NCBI GenBank assembly: GCA_039519185.1
Contig: CM076849.1
Span: 66,136,834 to 66,200,833, forward strand
Origin: Astragalus membranaceus
Lineage: Eukaryota > Streptophyta > Magnoliopsida > Fabales > Fabaceae
DNA length: 64,000 nt
Direction: 5' to 3'
Numbering within the stretch: the first letter of the stretch is position 1; every line of letters starts with the position of its first letter. Shown here in pieces: positions 10,368 through 21,794 of this stretch. The position numbers and the translations under genes were made by a program. A model generated the notes under the pieces. That model saw nothing but the letters and a program-made list of their open reading frames with translations, was not told where the DNA came from and made no database searches.

Positions 10368-11621
10368 TTAATCAAATTCTACATGTACTCCGGGCCTTGA
10401 CAATTGAGCTTTCGAGTCGTCATCTGACAAAAGCGACGTCAATTGTTTTCGATAGGGCTCACATTCATAAGCTATTTCCGTATTATCATCACCCATATCA
10501 AACAAGTCTCTTGGTTTTAGATGAACCGGGGTACACCATCCTTTGTCCATCTTATCCTCCACGTAATACACCGATTGAGCTTCAGAAGCTTGAATATATG
10601 GTTCGTCATCTTCACGGGCACCCGTGTGGATTAAATGAGAAAAATTAATTGACATGAAACCCAATGCATCCTTTTTGATATATCTAAAATTTGTAGTGTT
10701 TGCCCATTGACATTTAAACAAAGTCACCATAAATTGGCCATAAAAGTTTAGTTCAATAATGTCAACCAACTTCCCATAATATGGCACTAAACCTTCTGAT
10801 GGCCTGTTGTCACTTGTACTTGCATAGCTTTTAGTTCCGAAGTTACAAAACACACCACTATTTTGCGTTTTCATCCCTTGCTCACGTTGTAAAGTTCGAA
10901 ATTTATATCCATTCACATTATATGCAGTAAACCTTCTCGCTTGCTGAAGAGGGCCTTGCGCAAGGGCACAAATATCTTGAGAGGGTGCATCACTATTATC
11001 ATTCATAATCTATTTCAAAGAAAAAATCAACTTTAGTAATAATGCATAATAACACATTGAAATTCAGAGATATCTCTTCCACTTACACGACGCCTAAACC
11101 ATTCCACAATGCCGCGATGAACTTCCTTCTCTATCTCATTTGACAACCTCGTCCGACTCCTTAACTTTCTCTTTGTATAAGTTCTAAATTCGCTATAAGA
11201 AATGGTCATGTAAGTAAGTCTCTAGAAAATAGACAAATAACATATCTCAATGGGACTTACTCAATGAAGGGTTGTGCTTTTGGACAGTTAATCAACACGT
11301 GTCGATGTGCTTGGAGCAATTCTGTAGGCGTCAAAGTAAAATATGATGATCCGCCAATAGGTTTTCCTACATTGGGAAATAGGGACGATGCAGAGTCAAA
11401 GGGATCATCGTCAACACGACCCACTCGATTGAATCTCGTCTCAATCTCATTGTCGAAGTACCTTGAACAAAAAGTTAGTATCTCTTCAGAAATCCAACCT
11501 TCAGCTATCGATCCTTCGGGTTGTGCTTTATTACGCACGAAAGACTTCAACTTCCCCAAGAACCTATGATTTTAGAAAGTAAATAGACTTAAAGAACAAG
11601 TCATTACTAAAAAATGACTAA

Positions 11622-11674
<53 letters not shown>

Positions 11675-14040
11675 AGAATTCATAATTGGTTATACCTTTC
11701 TATAGGATACATCCATCGATAATGCACCGGTCCGCCAAGTTTGGCTTCATCAACTAGATGCACTATAAGGTGAATCATAACGGTAAAGAATGATGGTGGA
11801 AACAACATTTCCAAATGACACAGTGTAAGAATAATTTGTTCCTTAAGCTTGTCTAGATCAGCGTGGGTCAACACTTTGGCACACAATAGCTTGAAAAACG
11901 TGCATAAGTCAACCAAAACGGATGCAACTTGGACAGGCAACACGTTTCTAACTGCTAAGGGCAACAATTGCTCCATAAGAATGTGGGAATCATGGCTTTT
12001 CAAACCAAAGATCTTTCGTTGAACTGTATCAACACATCTTGAAATGTTGCTTGAGTAACCATCTGGCACAGTAATATTCTTCAGGGTGTTTAGAAAAACA
12101 TCAATCTCTTCCTTTGCTAGTGTAAACAAAGCAGCGGGGAACTTTTTCCCATCATCGGGAGGCCAAAGATCTCTTCTAATACCCATTGCTTGCAAGTCTT
12201 TTCGAGCCTCTACGTGGTCTTTTCTTTTGTCTTTGTCATTTATCAATGTGAAGATTACATTGTCGCACACATTCTTCTCAATATGCATCATATCTAGATT
12301 GTGTCGCAACAAGTTAAACTCCCAATATGGAAGTTGAAAGAATATACTTTTCTTTTTCCATTGTTGAGTTTGGTTATCATTGGTGTTCTTCCCACGAGTT
12401 CTCTTTCGACTATCTAATGATTGTGGCTTTTTTCCAAAAGTGACATTTAAATTCTCTACTTGTCTCAAAATTTCTGAACCAGTCAATTGCTTTGGAGGAT
12501 TCCTATCCTCAGTTTTTCCATTAAAGCGGGCTCGGTTCAATCGAAACTTGTGCCTTCTAGACAAAAAACGACGGTGACCCATGAAACACCATTTTTTACT
12601 AAATGGCAGGCGAAGAGGACTTGCATCAAAGTTACAGGATGGACAAGCTAACCCGGTATAAGTATTCCATCCAGAAAGCAATCCAAGTCCAGGAAAGTCA
12701 CTAATGGTCCATAAAAGACATGCTCGCATCATGAACACTTCATTCTTTGAAGCATCAAATGTTTCAACGCCTTTTTCCCACAGCTCTTGCAACTCTGCTA
12801 TAAGAGGTTGCATGTATACATCAATATCATTACCAGGCATACGCTTTCCAGGGATCAGGCTTGAGAGAATAAAGTTTGTTGGCTTCATACACATCCACGG
12901 GGGAGTGTTGTATGGAATAAGAATCAATGGCCAAATACTATAATTGGCACTCATCGATCCAAAGGGATTGAAGCCATCACTTGCTAAGGCCAATCGTACA
13001 TTTCGAGGATCTGAGGCAAAGTTAGGATACTTTAGATCAAAATTCTTCCAAGCCTCAGAGTCTCTTGGATGTCTCATCATTCCATCATTGTTATTCTCCT
13101 CAGCATGCCAAATCATGCTCTTAGCTGTCTGTGAAGACATAAACATCCTTTTCAACCTTGGGATCAATGGAAAGTATCGCAAAATTTTTGCAGGCAATTT
13201 CTTTCGCGACTTTAGAATAGTTGAACCACGAACACTTGCATTATCCTTACCACTTTCCTTCCATCTAGATGTCTGGCATATTTTGCATTCTTCTCTACCT
13301 TCATCTTCCCCCCAATATAACATACAATCATTAGGACATGCATGTATCTTAGTGTAATCAAGACCGAGCTTGTTTATGAGCTTCCTCGCCTCATAACTAG
13401 ATGAGGGGATCTTTGCATGTTCAAAGGCATCATGCAGCAATTCAATGATCATTGACATTGCTTTGTCGCTAAATTGACACAAGATCTTAATGTGATATAA
13501 TTTCACTAAGAAAGACAATTTTGAATACTTGGTACAACCATCATACAACGGTTGCTCGCCATCTCTTAGTAAATCATAAAAATCCTTGACCCCAATAGTT
13601 GGTCCATGGTGTGAATCCGGTATACCTCCTCCACCTCCATCTCTATGTTCAGTTGATGATGGAAAAGGCTCTTCGTTAGCACGCATTCTAGAGAATTCAA
13701 ATGCATCATTTATCATTGTCTGCATTGGATCTTCATGTGGTATATTTGACATAAGATCTTCAGTTTCCAAGTTCTCTTGAATTATAGGAGGGCTAACATC
13801 AAATTCCCCAGATTCTTTCTCTCCGTGGAAACACCAAAACGTGTAACCTTCAGGAAATTGTTTACTTGTCAAGTGGTCCCACACTTCTTTTCGAGTTCTC
13901 GGCTTAAAACAACAACTTTTACATGGGCATAGTATTGTACCCGCACTGGAGTGGTGTTGAAAGGCAAAATCTAAAAAGCCACGCACTCCCAATTGATACT
14001 CCGGTGTATTGCGTGGCAATTTGATCCAGGACTTATCCAT
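10368..14040 (-). CDS. CACTA transposase, TNPD/TNP2 type, four exons, open frame of 1131 codons
   Basis: Exons 14040-11696, 11563-11261, 11192-11087 and 11009-10368 have GT/AG borders. Their total of 3396 nt is exactly 1132 codons including the stop, and all junction phases agree (EAR-FLGKL, FID-EFRTY, RRR-IMNDN regions). The N-terminus (about 1-75, MDKSWIKLPRNTPEYQ, then a CPCKSC motif) is the transposase-associated domain. The tnp2/Transposase_21 core is about 200-450, a DUF4218-type region about 690-830, and a DUF4216-type region about 980-1070. This is the enzyme that cuts CACTA ends. No stop is visible, so the gene may still be functional. Introns hold a (TG)n run (11629-11673). The ATG is the first in frame and starts the known domain. 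Confidence 0.9.
11629..11673. repeat. (TG)n microsatellite in transposase intron 1
   Basis: An uninterrupted TG run of about 45 bases between the first donor (11695) and the exon 2 acceptor (11564). Confidence 0.95.
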
Positions 14041-14203
14041 CTCTAACTATATGTGAGAAATAGAAAAACAAGAAACAACAAAAGTTAAAAATATATACTA
14101 ATAAATAATGGGATGCAAAAAGATAAGGTGTGTTGGACCTAATAACACTAAAATGTTGCAGATTTTGTGTGACAATGTTGTTAAGAAGTGTTTCAGTACT
14201 ACA

Positions 14204-14274
<71 letters not shown>

Positions 14275-14727
14275 TCAAATCTAATAGGAACCAGATATAG
14301 TTGCTGCAGAACCAAACCAGTCTCAGAATTCTGTTCTTCTGTTTACAATGACCAGATTCAATTTTAAATAATAGGAAAATGCTAAGTGTCACCATAGCAT
14401 ATTTCATTCAGGATATATGCACGAAGAGAAAAATGTAAAATGTGGCATGATTTTATTGTTTGTGATATATAGCAAAGCTGTTTTGGCATCTTTTAATTGT
14501 AAAAGCATATTTCAAGCTATGAAACTGATTCTTTTTTGTAAACATTTCTTGCATACAGGTAGTGATTAAGAGTGTGACTATGCAAGAAACATAATAGGAA
14601 GTTCTTTGACTCTTCTCAGATTTAAGCTTCTTTTATTCTATTCTATTCTATTCACTCACTCTATTCTATTCTATTATTTTGTGAGTAATATTATGATTGA
14701 TGTATATTTATATCTGTTTTTATATAG
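14041..14727. other. CACTA interior upstream of transposase
   Basis: This should contain the transposase 5' untranslated region and possibly its promoter side. It also holds an (AT)n run and, near 14637-14675, repeats of TTCTATTCTA. The last part, ending TATATAG at 14727, looks like an intron that precedes the captured exon at 14728. Confidence 0.45.
14207..14272. repeat. (AT)n microsatellite
   Basis: A pure AT run of about 66 bases. It produces a meaningless Tyr-Ile repeat frame on the minus strand. Confidence 0.96.
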
Positions 14728-14958
14728 GAATATTTCAAGAGAAGTGGACAGATACCTGCGTTTGGAAACTGGTATTTCGCGAACGAGTTACCAATAACTC
14801 AGTATTTCGAAAGCGCAAGACAAGCCCGTGACAGTTCGTCTTCCGGTGAAACCGATCCTTACGTTCGTGCAAATGGAGATCGTGACCTTTACCCTATTGA
14901 TCATTTCAACAAACCAGTTCTCAGATTTCCAAAAGATTTTCAAGAACAGAAAATCTAG
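14728..14958 (+). pseudogene. Captured RIN4/NOI-like gene exon (76 codons)
   Basis: After an acceptor-like TATATAG, the plus strand reads EYFKRSGQIPAFGNWYFANE, then LPITQYFESARQARDSSSSG, DPYVRANGDRDLYPIDHF and on to TAG at 14956-14958. The pattern IPAFGNW...LPITQYFESARQA is that of the plant family containing the AvrRpt2-cleavage (NOI) domain, to which RIN4 and many small relatives belong. Those are membrane-linked regulators of immunity; small relatives have unknown roles. Only one exon seems present, with no start codon, and an in-frame TAG closes it. It sits upstream of the transposase gene on the opposite strand, so it is not part of it. This is a captured host fragment. Confidence 0.75.
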
Positions 14959-16033
14959 AAAGAGAAACCAAACAAAGACATGTCTAAAGCCTCTAAGTCA
15001 ATCCTGCATGCATTTTTCTTTATGGTATCATTCAAAATGACTAATTCAAAAATGAGAATTTTCCTAAAAAGTTTTGTCCCTGGAAAGATAGTAATGGGGC
15101 TGATTGGTAGAAAGAAAATGTCCTAATTCAAAAATTGTCAGGAGAATAAGAAAAATAATCTTTGAAAAACCTGCAAAATCTGAAAGACCAACAGCATGCA
15201 AATTCAGGTGAGGCTAATCTTATACGCAAATAACCGGGACTAATTTGGTGTCTGACACTACTGGACTATCCGAATAAAGAACAACATTGCTTAGACACGG
15301 AGAGAACGAGGTCCTCTATCGAAGAAAAGGAGAAATAGTAATATCAATATTGTAACCATTGAAACAAGTTTAGTATCACCAGAAAGACAATGGATAAAAT
15401 GCAGAAACACAAAGTCAAAGTAATTAAAATCCAATGAGACAAATTGAACACCACAATAAAAAACATAGAGATTCCAAACAAGCCTACACACGAAAAAATC
15501 CAAGCAAAGCAAATATATGCCTGATAAGTGCGATACCTTGAATTTGAAATCTTTGAATGTACCTTCTTAATTCAAACATAATAGATTGCAACTACAACCA
15601 ACAAATTTGAACCTCTAGCTGCTCAAATCTTATCCAAATTTAAAGTCTTTATTCCACAAGATGGAGATAGCATTTGGTTCATATTCTATTGGCCATAGAG
15701 AAACAAAGTACAAGAAAGGATAGAACCGTGCAATTAAGAACAAAGAATGTAGCTCCACACAGAACAATAGAGAAGTGCATGAAAGGAGAAACCTCAACTT
15801 GGGTTTCTCCAAAATCAAAATCAGGAAAAGAATAAAATTATCCCAAAATGAAATTGATTTCTATCTACCAGTCAAAAGAAAAGGGTATCCCTCTAATTTA
15901 ACCAAAGCTCACTAGACCTTAGATAAATATAAACAAAGCCAAACTTAAGCATGTGACCAGACAAGAGACATCATATAATATTCAAAACTTGTAGTCTGTT
16001 TCGTAATATATGAATTGTAGTTAGGAGACAAAA
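14959..16033. other. CACTA interior, no gene recognised
   Basis: AT-rich sequence without a convincing coding frame on either strand. Short minus-strand open frames (15291-15512, 15630-15818) are Phe/Leu-rich translations of AT-rich DNA. Confidence 0.4.
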
Positions 16034-16850
16034 ATTACACCAATTTAACTAGTCTAGCTTGTGATGACTGTTTATGCAGAGACAATTGCTAGAAATTGGC
16101 AACTAGGGGTAGCAAACAGATCCAGCTGAGATGGGGTGACAATTCTGCGTCATTGATAGTTCATACTCTTACTAATCGTCAGAGGTGTGGTAAAACTAGT
16201 GGAACTAAATACTATTTAGTTTCCCAATAGGACTGAGTTAAGTCCACATGATTTAGACGGATTTACTCCATTATGAGAAATTAAAGACCCTAAACCCTAA
16301 ACTGCAGCTGAGAGGGCAATGGATACATATTGTTGAAGCATAACAGATCCAGCTTCAACAATACCCCATAATCATTTTTTTAATAAAAAATAAAAAAGAT
16401 GCAGCTTTCCTAAGTACTAAACCTGACTTATCTTTTTTATTTTTTTCATCTTGAGTAATGGAATTGGTTCTGTGTTTCTACAATCAAAACTGTAGGAATT
16501 GACTGGGGAAGATTAATAGGTGAAGGAAGGTGATGCTGAGATTGCAGGGGAGCAGATACAGCTTGCTGCACAGGATCTGCAATTGCAGTAGTTTGAGTTT
16601 CTGATTGTAGATTTGCCAGTAGCAGCTGAGCTTGCACTATCCCTTGCTTGTCCTTGACTAAGCATTGATCATTTCTTGCAATAATCTTGGAGTTTGGAGT
16701 GCTTATTTGGTATGGGAAATCATTGCTTTGTATTTTCCTCTGTTTCTTTGTTTTTATATATAAAGATAAGTCAGGTTTAGTACTTAGGATAAATGGTCAA
16801 AACTCTGCATAAATAGTCATCACAAGCTAGACTAGTTAAATTGGTGTAAT
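16034..16850. repeat. Nested inverted repeats (48-bp outer, 28-bp inner arms)
   Basis: Outer arms 16034-16081 and 16803-16850 are complementary over 48 bp with one mismatch. Inner arms 16408-16435 and 16762-16789 (TAAGTACTAAACCTGACTTA core) are complementary over 28 bp. The loop holds a Gln/Pro-rich minus-strand frame. It may be a fold-back element or the result of a rearrangement during gene capture. Confidence 0.85.
16446..16637 (-). other. Gln/Pro-rich open frame inside the inverted repeat, origin unknown
   Basis: The minus strand reads on from upstream (NSKIIARNDQCLVKDKQGIV), then QAQLLLANLQSETQTT and SAPLQSQHHLPSPINLPQSI. Its composition is protein-like (Gln, Pro, Ser) in contrast to its AT-rich surroundings, so it may be another captured exon. 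I do not recognise the family and cannot exclude chance. Confidence 0.35.
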
Positions 16851-17375
16851 TTTGAACCACTAAATGCTTGCACTAAATGATCAGGTTTAGTACTATCCTA
16901 GATTATTGCACTAAATGCTTATGGGGTGGATGGGGTGGTTCAAGTGGGTGTTCATCAAATCAAAAAACTGAACCTGGTGTTCATAAGCATGCCCCATTAA
17001 TCAAAAAGATGAAACATCAGCAAAAAGATGAAAGAAATCAGCAAAAAGAACCATGCCCCATTAATCAAAAACCAAAATTTTCAAACAATCAAACATCAGC
17101 ATACATCAAATAACCAAAAAACTGAAATGGGTGTTCATCAAATCAATAAAAAAATAAACTTCAACAGAACATTGGATGAAAAAATGAGATCAAAATTGAA
17201 GGTTGTGAAGGAATTCAAAAACCAAAATTTCCAAACAATCAAACATCAGCAATGGTGAAGAGATACGGAGAGGGTTCATCAAAACAATAAAGAAACGGGT
17301 GTTCATCAAAACATCAAACATCAAACATCAAACATCAACAATCAAACATCCAGAATGAACGTTCACAGATAGAGA

Positions 17376-17690
17376 TACGGAGAGGGGGAAAGAGATAGAG
17401 ATACGGGTTACCAATGGTGAAGAACGGCGGAGAGCAAGAAACCACAACGGAGAGGCACAAGCTGGGAAGAGCGGTGGTGAGCGGCGGTGAGCTAGCCGTT
17501 TCTGAAACTCGGGGACGAATCAAACCTGGAAAGAATCTGAGTTTCTTTTAGGGTTTGAGAGATTTATAAAAGAATGAAATGGAGAGGGGGAAAGAGATAG
17601 AGATACAGAGAGGGGGAGAGAGTTACCGATGGTGAAGAACAACAGAGGAGAGCAAGAAACCACAACGGTAATGGCTGGGAAGAGCTGCGG
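17376..17690. repeat. Imperfect direct repeat near the CACTA 5' end
   Basis: GGAGAGGGGGAAAGAGATAG and the following GGTGAAGAAC..GAGCAAGAAACCACAACGG occur twice, near 17380-17480 and 17581-17680. The duplication lies just inside the right subterminal repeats. Confidence 0.7.
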
Positions 17691-17837
17691 CGAGCGAGTT
17701 TGCAGACGGAATCTGAGTTTGCGCGCAGAGGGAATCAGCGGGGAAGACGGAGAGCTAGGCAGTTTGTGCGATGAAGATGGAAAATTAGACTTCGTGCGCG
17801 AAACTGCACTAGATACGCGCGCAATGGAGAAAGTTAG

Positions 17838-17966
17838 TATGCCGTCGGTTGCCAGGATTTAGTGGTGGGTATTGACCGACGGTAAATTCCGGTTTTGAAA
17901 CTCAAAATCCCTACTTTAGCGTCAGTCGTAGGCACGTGACGCCAACCAAGTGACGTAAAATTCCTT
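17838..17966 (-). repeat. CACTA subterminal repeats, right (5') end
   Basis: GCCGTCGGTTGCCAGG, TTGACCGACGGTAAATTCCG and GCGTCAGTCGTAGGCACG are copies of the motif found at the left end. The right array is much shorter than the left array. Confidence 0.75.
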
Positions 17967-17979
17967 TTTTCTTGTAGTG
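17967..17979 (-). repeat. CACTA terminal inverted repeat, right (5') end
   Basis: Reads CACTACAAGAAAA on the minus strand, the canonical plant CACTA end, followed by GGG at 17980. Confidence 0.92.
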
Positions 17980-17982
17980 GGG

Positions 17983-19649
17983 ATAAGGCTCATGACTTCC
18001 TCTCCCACTAGTACGCTAATCCATGAACAGGGTCGTCACCCCAGAAATGATGTATATAATATATACCATGAACAATGAGCAGTGAACAGTGAACGATGAG
18101 CAATAACCAATGAGCTTACGCTTAACAGTGAACTTGCACTTAACTTAGTCTTGTACTAACATAATCTTACTATTAGGTGATCTCACACGGCTTACTAAGG
18201 TTTACTAACCTAACCGATCACGTTACTAATCCAATCAGTCCAGCACAATATATCAATCACAATCATAGCATGACAATCAAATCCATAACACGTTCCGTAT
18301 ACCCGCATTGGGCCGTCGATAATCATTCAATCATGACATGAGGTTGTTATCATTAAACTTAAGCAATCCCAACGAATTACGGTTATTTCATCATTTCATA
18401 ACATTGGGAAGGGATTAGGATAGGTTTGGAATCAATTAGGAAGGCTTTGGACACATTTTGAAAATGTTGGCAGAAGAATACGCACGACCCGTGCTTGATG
18501 GCGCACGGTCCGTGCGCGAAATCAACACTCAGCAATCCTGCGAACCAGAAGGAAACGCACGACCCGTGCGCTGGGCGCACGGTCCGTGCCTGTCTCACAG
18601 ACTTGCTGTAATGCCATTTCGAGCCCTTTTTCGAATCCGTTTCGTGTCCAAACTCCGTTCCGATCGATACCTAACTCATCAACCTTCAAAAAGATAACAT
18701 TATCCAGCCAAACAATCCACATATCACTCAATCAATCACAACAACAATCAAAGTCTCAATCAACCAATCATGCAATTCAATCATTCGAGCGACATTTTCA
18801 CAAAACGGTTTTTAACGATGATTTTCACAAAACGAAAGACCGACTCAGAAAGCATGACCAATATTCTGACATTAATTCCCTAGTGAGTATAGAACTCACC
18901 TTTTTCCCGATGACAATCACACAATGCCGAGACTTATCGAACATGACGAATGGAGGGCCACGAACTCTCTTGCTCAACTGCACCTAAACAACTCCAAGCT
19001 GAAAACCCAGGTCTCCTAAAGCTTGTATATTGAATCCAGATCCTGAAGAGCTTCCTAGGTTGGTTCAAATCATGGTTTAGGGATTGAGGTTGGTCCTAAT
19101 GCTCACCCAACCAACATGCAATGGTTCAGATTTGGAGTTTGGGCAAGTGGAGCTTGGTTTGTCCTCCAATGGTGATTCATGGTGGAGGAGGGGGATGATT
19201 TCGAATTTGGTATCAATGAAGAGAAGGAGATGAGCTTAACACTTTGGTGGCAAGGGATCAAACATGCATGAACATTTTGGTGAACTCTCCTCTCTTCTCT
19301 TTCCCTCTCCCTCTCACGCCTCACCTTCCCTTTCTCTCCCCTCAGTTTCTGTTTTCTTTCTCTTTGAAAATGAAGTGTGTTTCCCTTCATTTGTTCAGCT
19401 GGATGGGTTCATATAAGGGGACATGGCAAAAAGACCAAACTATCCTTTTCATAACATTTTATTCCCTATGACTCCTTCAGCTCTAATAAACTCATTGTGA
19501 AGCAAATAATTCAATTAGGCACACAATTCTCACACTTAACCAATCAAGCAAATCACTTTCAATTTAATTCAAAATTTCAATCAACTAAAGAAATTACTAA
19601 TAATTGATATTATAACTATAATAAAATAGCAAATATAGGGGATGTTACA
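17983..19649 (-). repeat. Right-hand part of solo LTR B
   Basis: Non-coding continuation of B after the CACTA insertion. It contains GTGAGTATAGAACTCACC near 18882, partly complementary to CTCAGTGAGTTCTATCG near 5090 on the left side. It also has a GC-rich stretch with repeated GCACGACCCGTGC/GCACGGTCCGTGC near 18480-18590. It ends GGGGATGTTACA. Confidence 0.75.
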
Positions 19650-19654
19650 GATAC

Positions 19655-21476
19655 ACTCCACAGTTCTGATTAAGGATTGACTCCCCATATCATGGATGGC
19701 ATTGGTTGCATGTTTCTGATGACCAGGCAGCGGATTAGTTGTGATACTCGGGTTTTCTTGTTTGAAGGTTATCCCTTTGGCATCAATAAGATCTTGCACT
19801 ACAATTTTGAATGCCTTGCAGTCCTCAACAGCGTGTCCTACTGCCCCTTCATGAAATGCACAGGTAACATTGGGATTGTAGCCTCGGAAGTAGAGTGGTT
19901 GAACTGGTCTCATGGGTCTGGTATTGATGAGTTTGTTTGTAAAAAGATAGTTGAAGAGGTCAGTATAGGACATGGGGATGGGATAAAAGGTGGTCTGTTT
20001 TTTGTCTGGGTAGCTTTTGTGGTAGTTATTTTGTGGTGGAAGGGTTGGTCGTGTTTGAGTGGGGACAGGGATGTTTTGTGGTTGATAAGGTGGGCTTATG
20101 GTGATGGCGTTGGTCTCTCCTTCTTTCTTCTTTGAAAATCCGGAGAATGGCTTTTTCTGGGTGGTTGTACCTGTGGAACCATGGGCAATCTTGCCGCTTC
20201 TCATTCCGTTTTCTAGCCTTTCACCGATGATTACCATGTCTGAGAAATTGGAAGACACGCTACCAATCAACCGATCGTAGTATAACGGCGGCAGGGTTTC
20301 CATGAACATGAAGACGAATTCTTTCTCTAACAAAGGGGGTGTTACCTGTGCAGCCAAAGCCCTCCACCGCTGGGCATACTCTTTGAATGACTCATTATCT
20401 CTTTTTGCCAGACTCTGCAACTGTGTTCTGTCTGGTGCCATATCTGTATTGTACTGGTACTGTCTGAGAGATGCTCCCGCAAGGCTCTCTTGGAAGTAAT
20501 GGATCAACAACTTGTCATCATGAGAGTGTGCAGCCATCTTTCTAGAGTACATGGTCAGATGGCTTTTAGGGAAAGTCACGCCTCGGTACTTGTCAAAGTC
20601 GGGCACTTTGAATTTGGGAGGTAAAACCACATCAGGGATGAGACACAGATCACGAGCTTCTCTTGCTCTAGAGCCCGACCCTTCAATCATCCTTAAGCGT
20701 TCTTCTAACATATGATACCTGTCTCTAGTTTGAGGAATTTCAGCATGATAGTTCTGAGGAAAACCATTCACACCGTAGTGAGGATTACTCATCGACACTA
20801 CGGCTGGGTTCACGTGTGGGTCACGTGAGTGAGTGATATTCCCAGGAATTGGTCCCTGAATTGGGGGATGGACCGTTACTGGTGAATGAAAGTCAAACGG
20901 AGTTCCCGGCGGAATAGGAATCTGAATTTGGCCCTGAGGCGCTCCCGCTCCTCCACTGTTTGTGGCTGAGATAGGTCTGATTTGTTCTGCGACCCTAAGG
21001 GGATCACTTCCCGCATTAGCCTCGGCTCCTGGAGGTGCGTATCCGGATGGGAGTCCCCAAGGCATCCCATGCATAACTGGTTGGCCCTGGTTGTTGGTTC
21101 CTGAAGTATGAGCAAAGGTGTTAGTCTCGAGACTCGGAGGGGAAAGAGTGACAGCAACTCCGGTAGTGACGGCGAGACTTTCAGCGGCAGTTCCGTTCCT
21201 CAAAGCTTGTAGTATGCCCATCATTTCCGTCATCTGTGCTTCCATTGCCCCGATTTTCGTTCTTAACTCCCGATTCTCTTGAGCCAATTGCTCTGGATTG
21301 GGAACCTCAGCAGAGGTGTTACCATGGTCTGATTCCCCACTTCCTAAGTCTTCAATAACAGGACGGCCCCGGTCATTCTGGTTAGTTGCCATGAGCCTTG
21401 CTTGTAGACGAGTCAGGTATCGATGTTGGCGAACCAGCTTGCCTTTTTCTATTGAGGGAATACACTTTATGAGCAC
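19655..21476 (-). CDS. gag: Element A gag (truncated by insertion B, internal deletion)
   Basis: The frame is open from the right down to the insertion at 19655. The first ATG is at 21392-21390 (MATNQN), but the conserved residues KGKLVRQHRYLTRLQA lie upstream of it in frame, so translation may start on a spliced upstream exon. It has a coiled-coil-like segment (LAQENRELRTKIGAMEAQMT, residues about 65-95), a Pro/Gly-rich spacer, then the gag core (PPKFKVPDFDKYRGVTFPKS to YYDRLIGSVSSNFSDM) and a zinc-binding CAFHEGAVGHAVEDCKAFK. Against element D it lacks about 22 residues of the core, between GAS and QYQYN. Gag packages element RNA; this copy probably cannot. Confidence 0.88.
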
Positions 21477-21794
21477 GAGAATTAAATAAATGAATGCAGA
21501 TGCAATGATTTTATGTTTGTTTGGGTGCCGGGAATCGCGGTGTAATTTGTCTTGTCATAGGCGTGTAGGTCTAAAGCTCTAACATTTTATTTTATTTTTT
21601 TTTATTTTTTGCAACGAAGTTGGAATCAATAGGCAAAACGAACACACTTTATTCAAAAGGAAAGAATACTTCAAACTCGAGAGAAGAGCAAAGTATAATA
21701 TTCTGAGGACAAAGTACAATATTCAAAGAAAATTACAACTTTTTGGAGAAAATTACAATTTCCTAAGAATTATTGCAATGTTCTAAAGTGAACT
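21477..21794 (-). other. Spacer between ORF1 and gag of element A
   Basis: Non-coding, AT-rich; on the plus strand it shows the T-run near 21590-21610. Its minus-strand end CCCTCAATAG directly before the conserved gag residues resembles a splice acceptor. D's spacer (51654-52018) ends CCGCAAACAG at the same codon phase. Confidence 0.55.

Larger units (their letters stand above)
5331..17979 (-). mobile_element. Element C: CACTA (En/Spm) DNA transposon, 12.65 kb, carrying host gene fragments
   Basis: The ends are AACTACAAGAAAA (left) and the complement of CACTACAAGAAAA (right), with a GGG duplication. Both ends carry arrays of a motif around GTCGGTT/AACCGAC. Inside are a four-exon TNPD-like transposase gene (10368-14040, minus), a TNPA-like gene (7773-9176, minus) and pieces of unrelated plant genes at 6466-6975, 9573-9827 and 14728-14958. 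The left end has A instead of C as its first base. Transposase is encoded on the minus strand, so the right end is the 5' end. Confidence 0.92.
4645..19649 (-). mobile_element. Element B: solo LTR (about 2.35 kb once CACTA is removed) inside A
   Basis: It begins TGTAACACCCCG and ends GGGGATGTTACA, flanked by GATAC on both sides. Without the CACTA element (5331-17979) and one copy of its GGG duplication it is 2353 bp. I find no second LTR copy, primer site or coding region within it, so it is best read as a solo LTR left by LTR-LTR recombination. The terminal sequence and layout resemble the LTRs of array F, so it probably comes from a related chromovirus-like family. The minus orientation is inferred from that likeness. 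Confidence 0.8.

Noticed and set aside
14204..14407. Minus-strand frame ending in a long Tyr-Ile repeat
   Set aside because: It is a translation of the (AT)n microsatellite.
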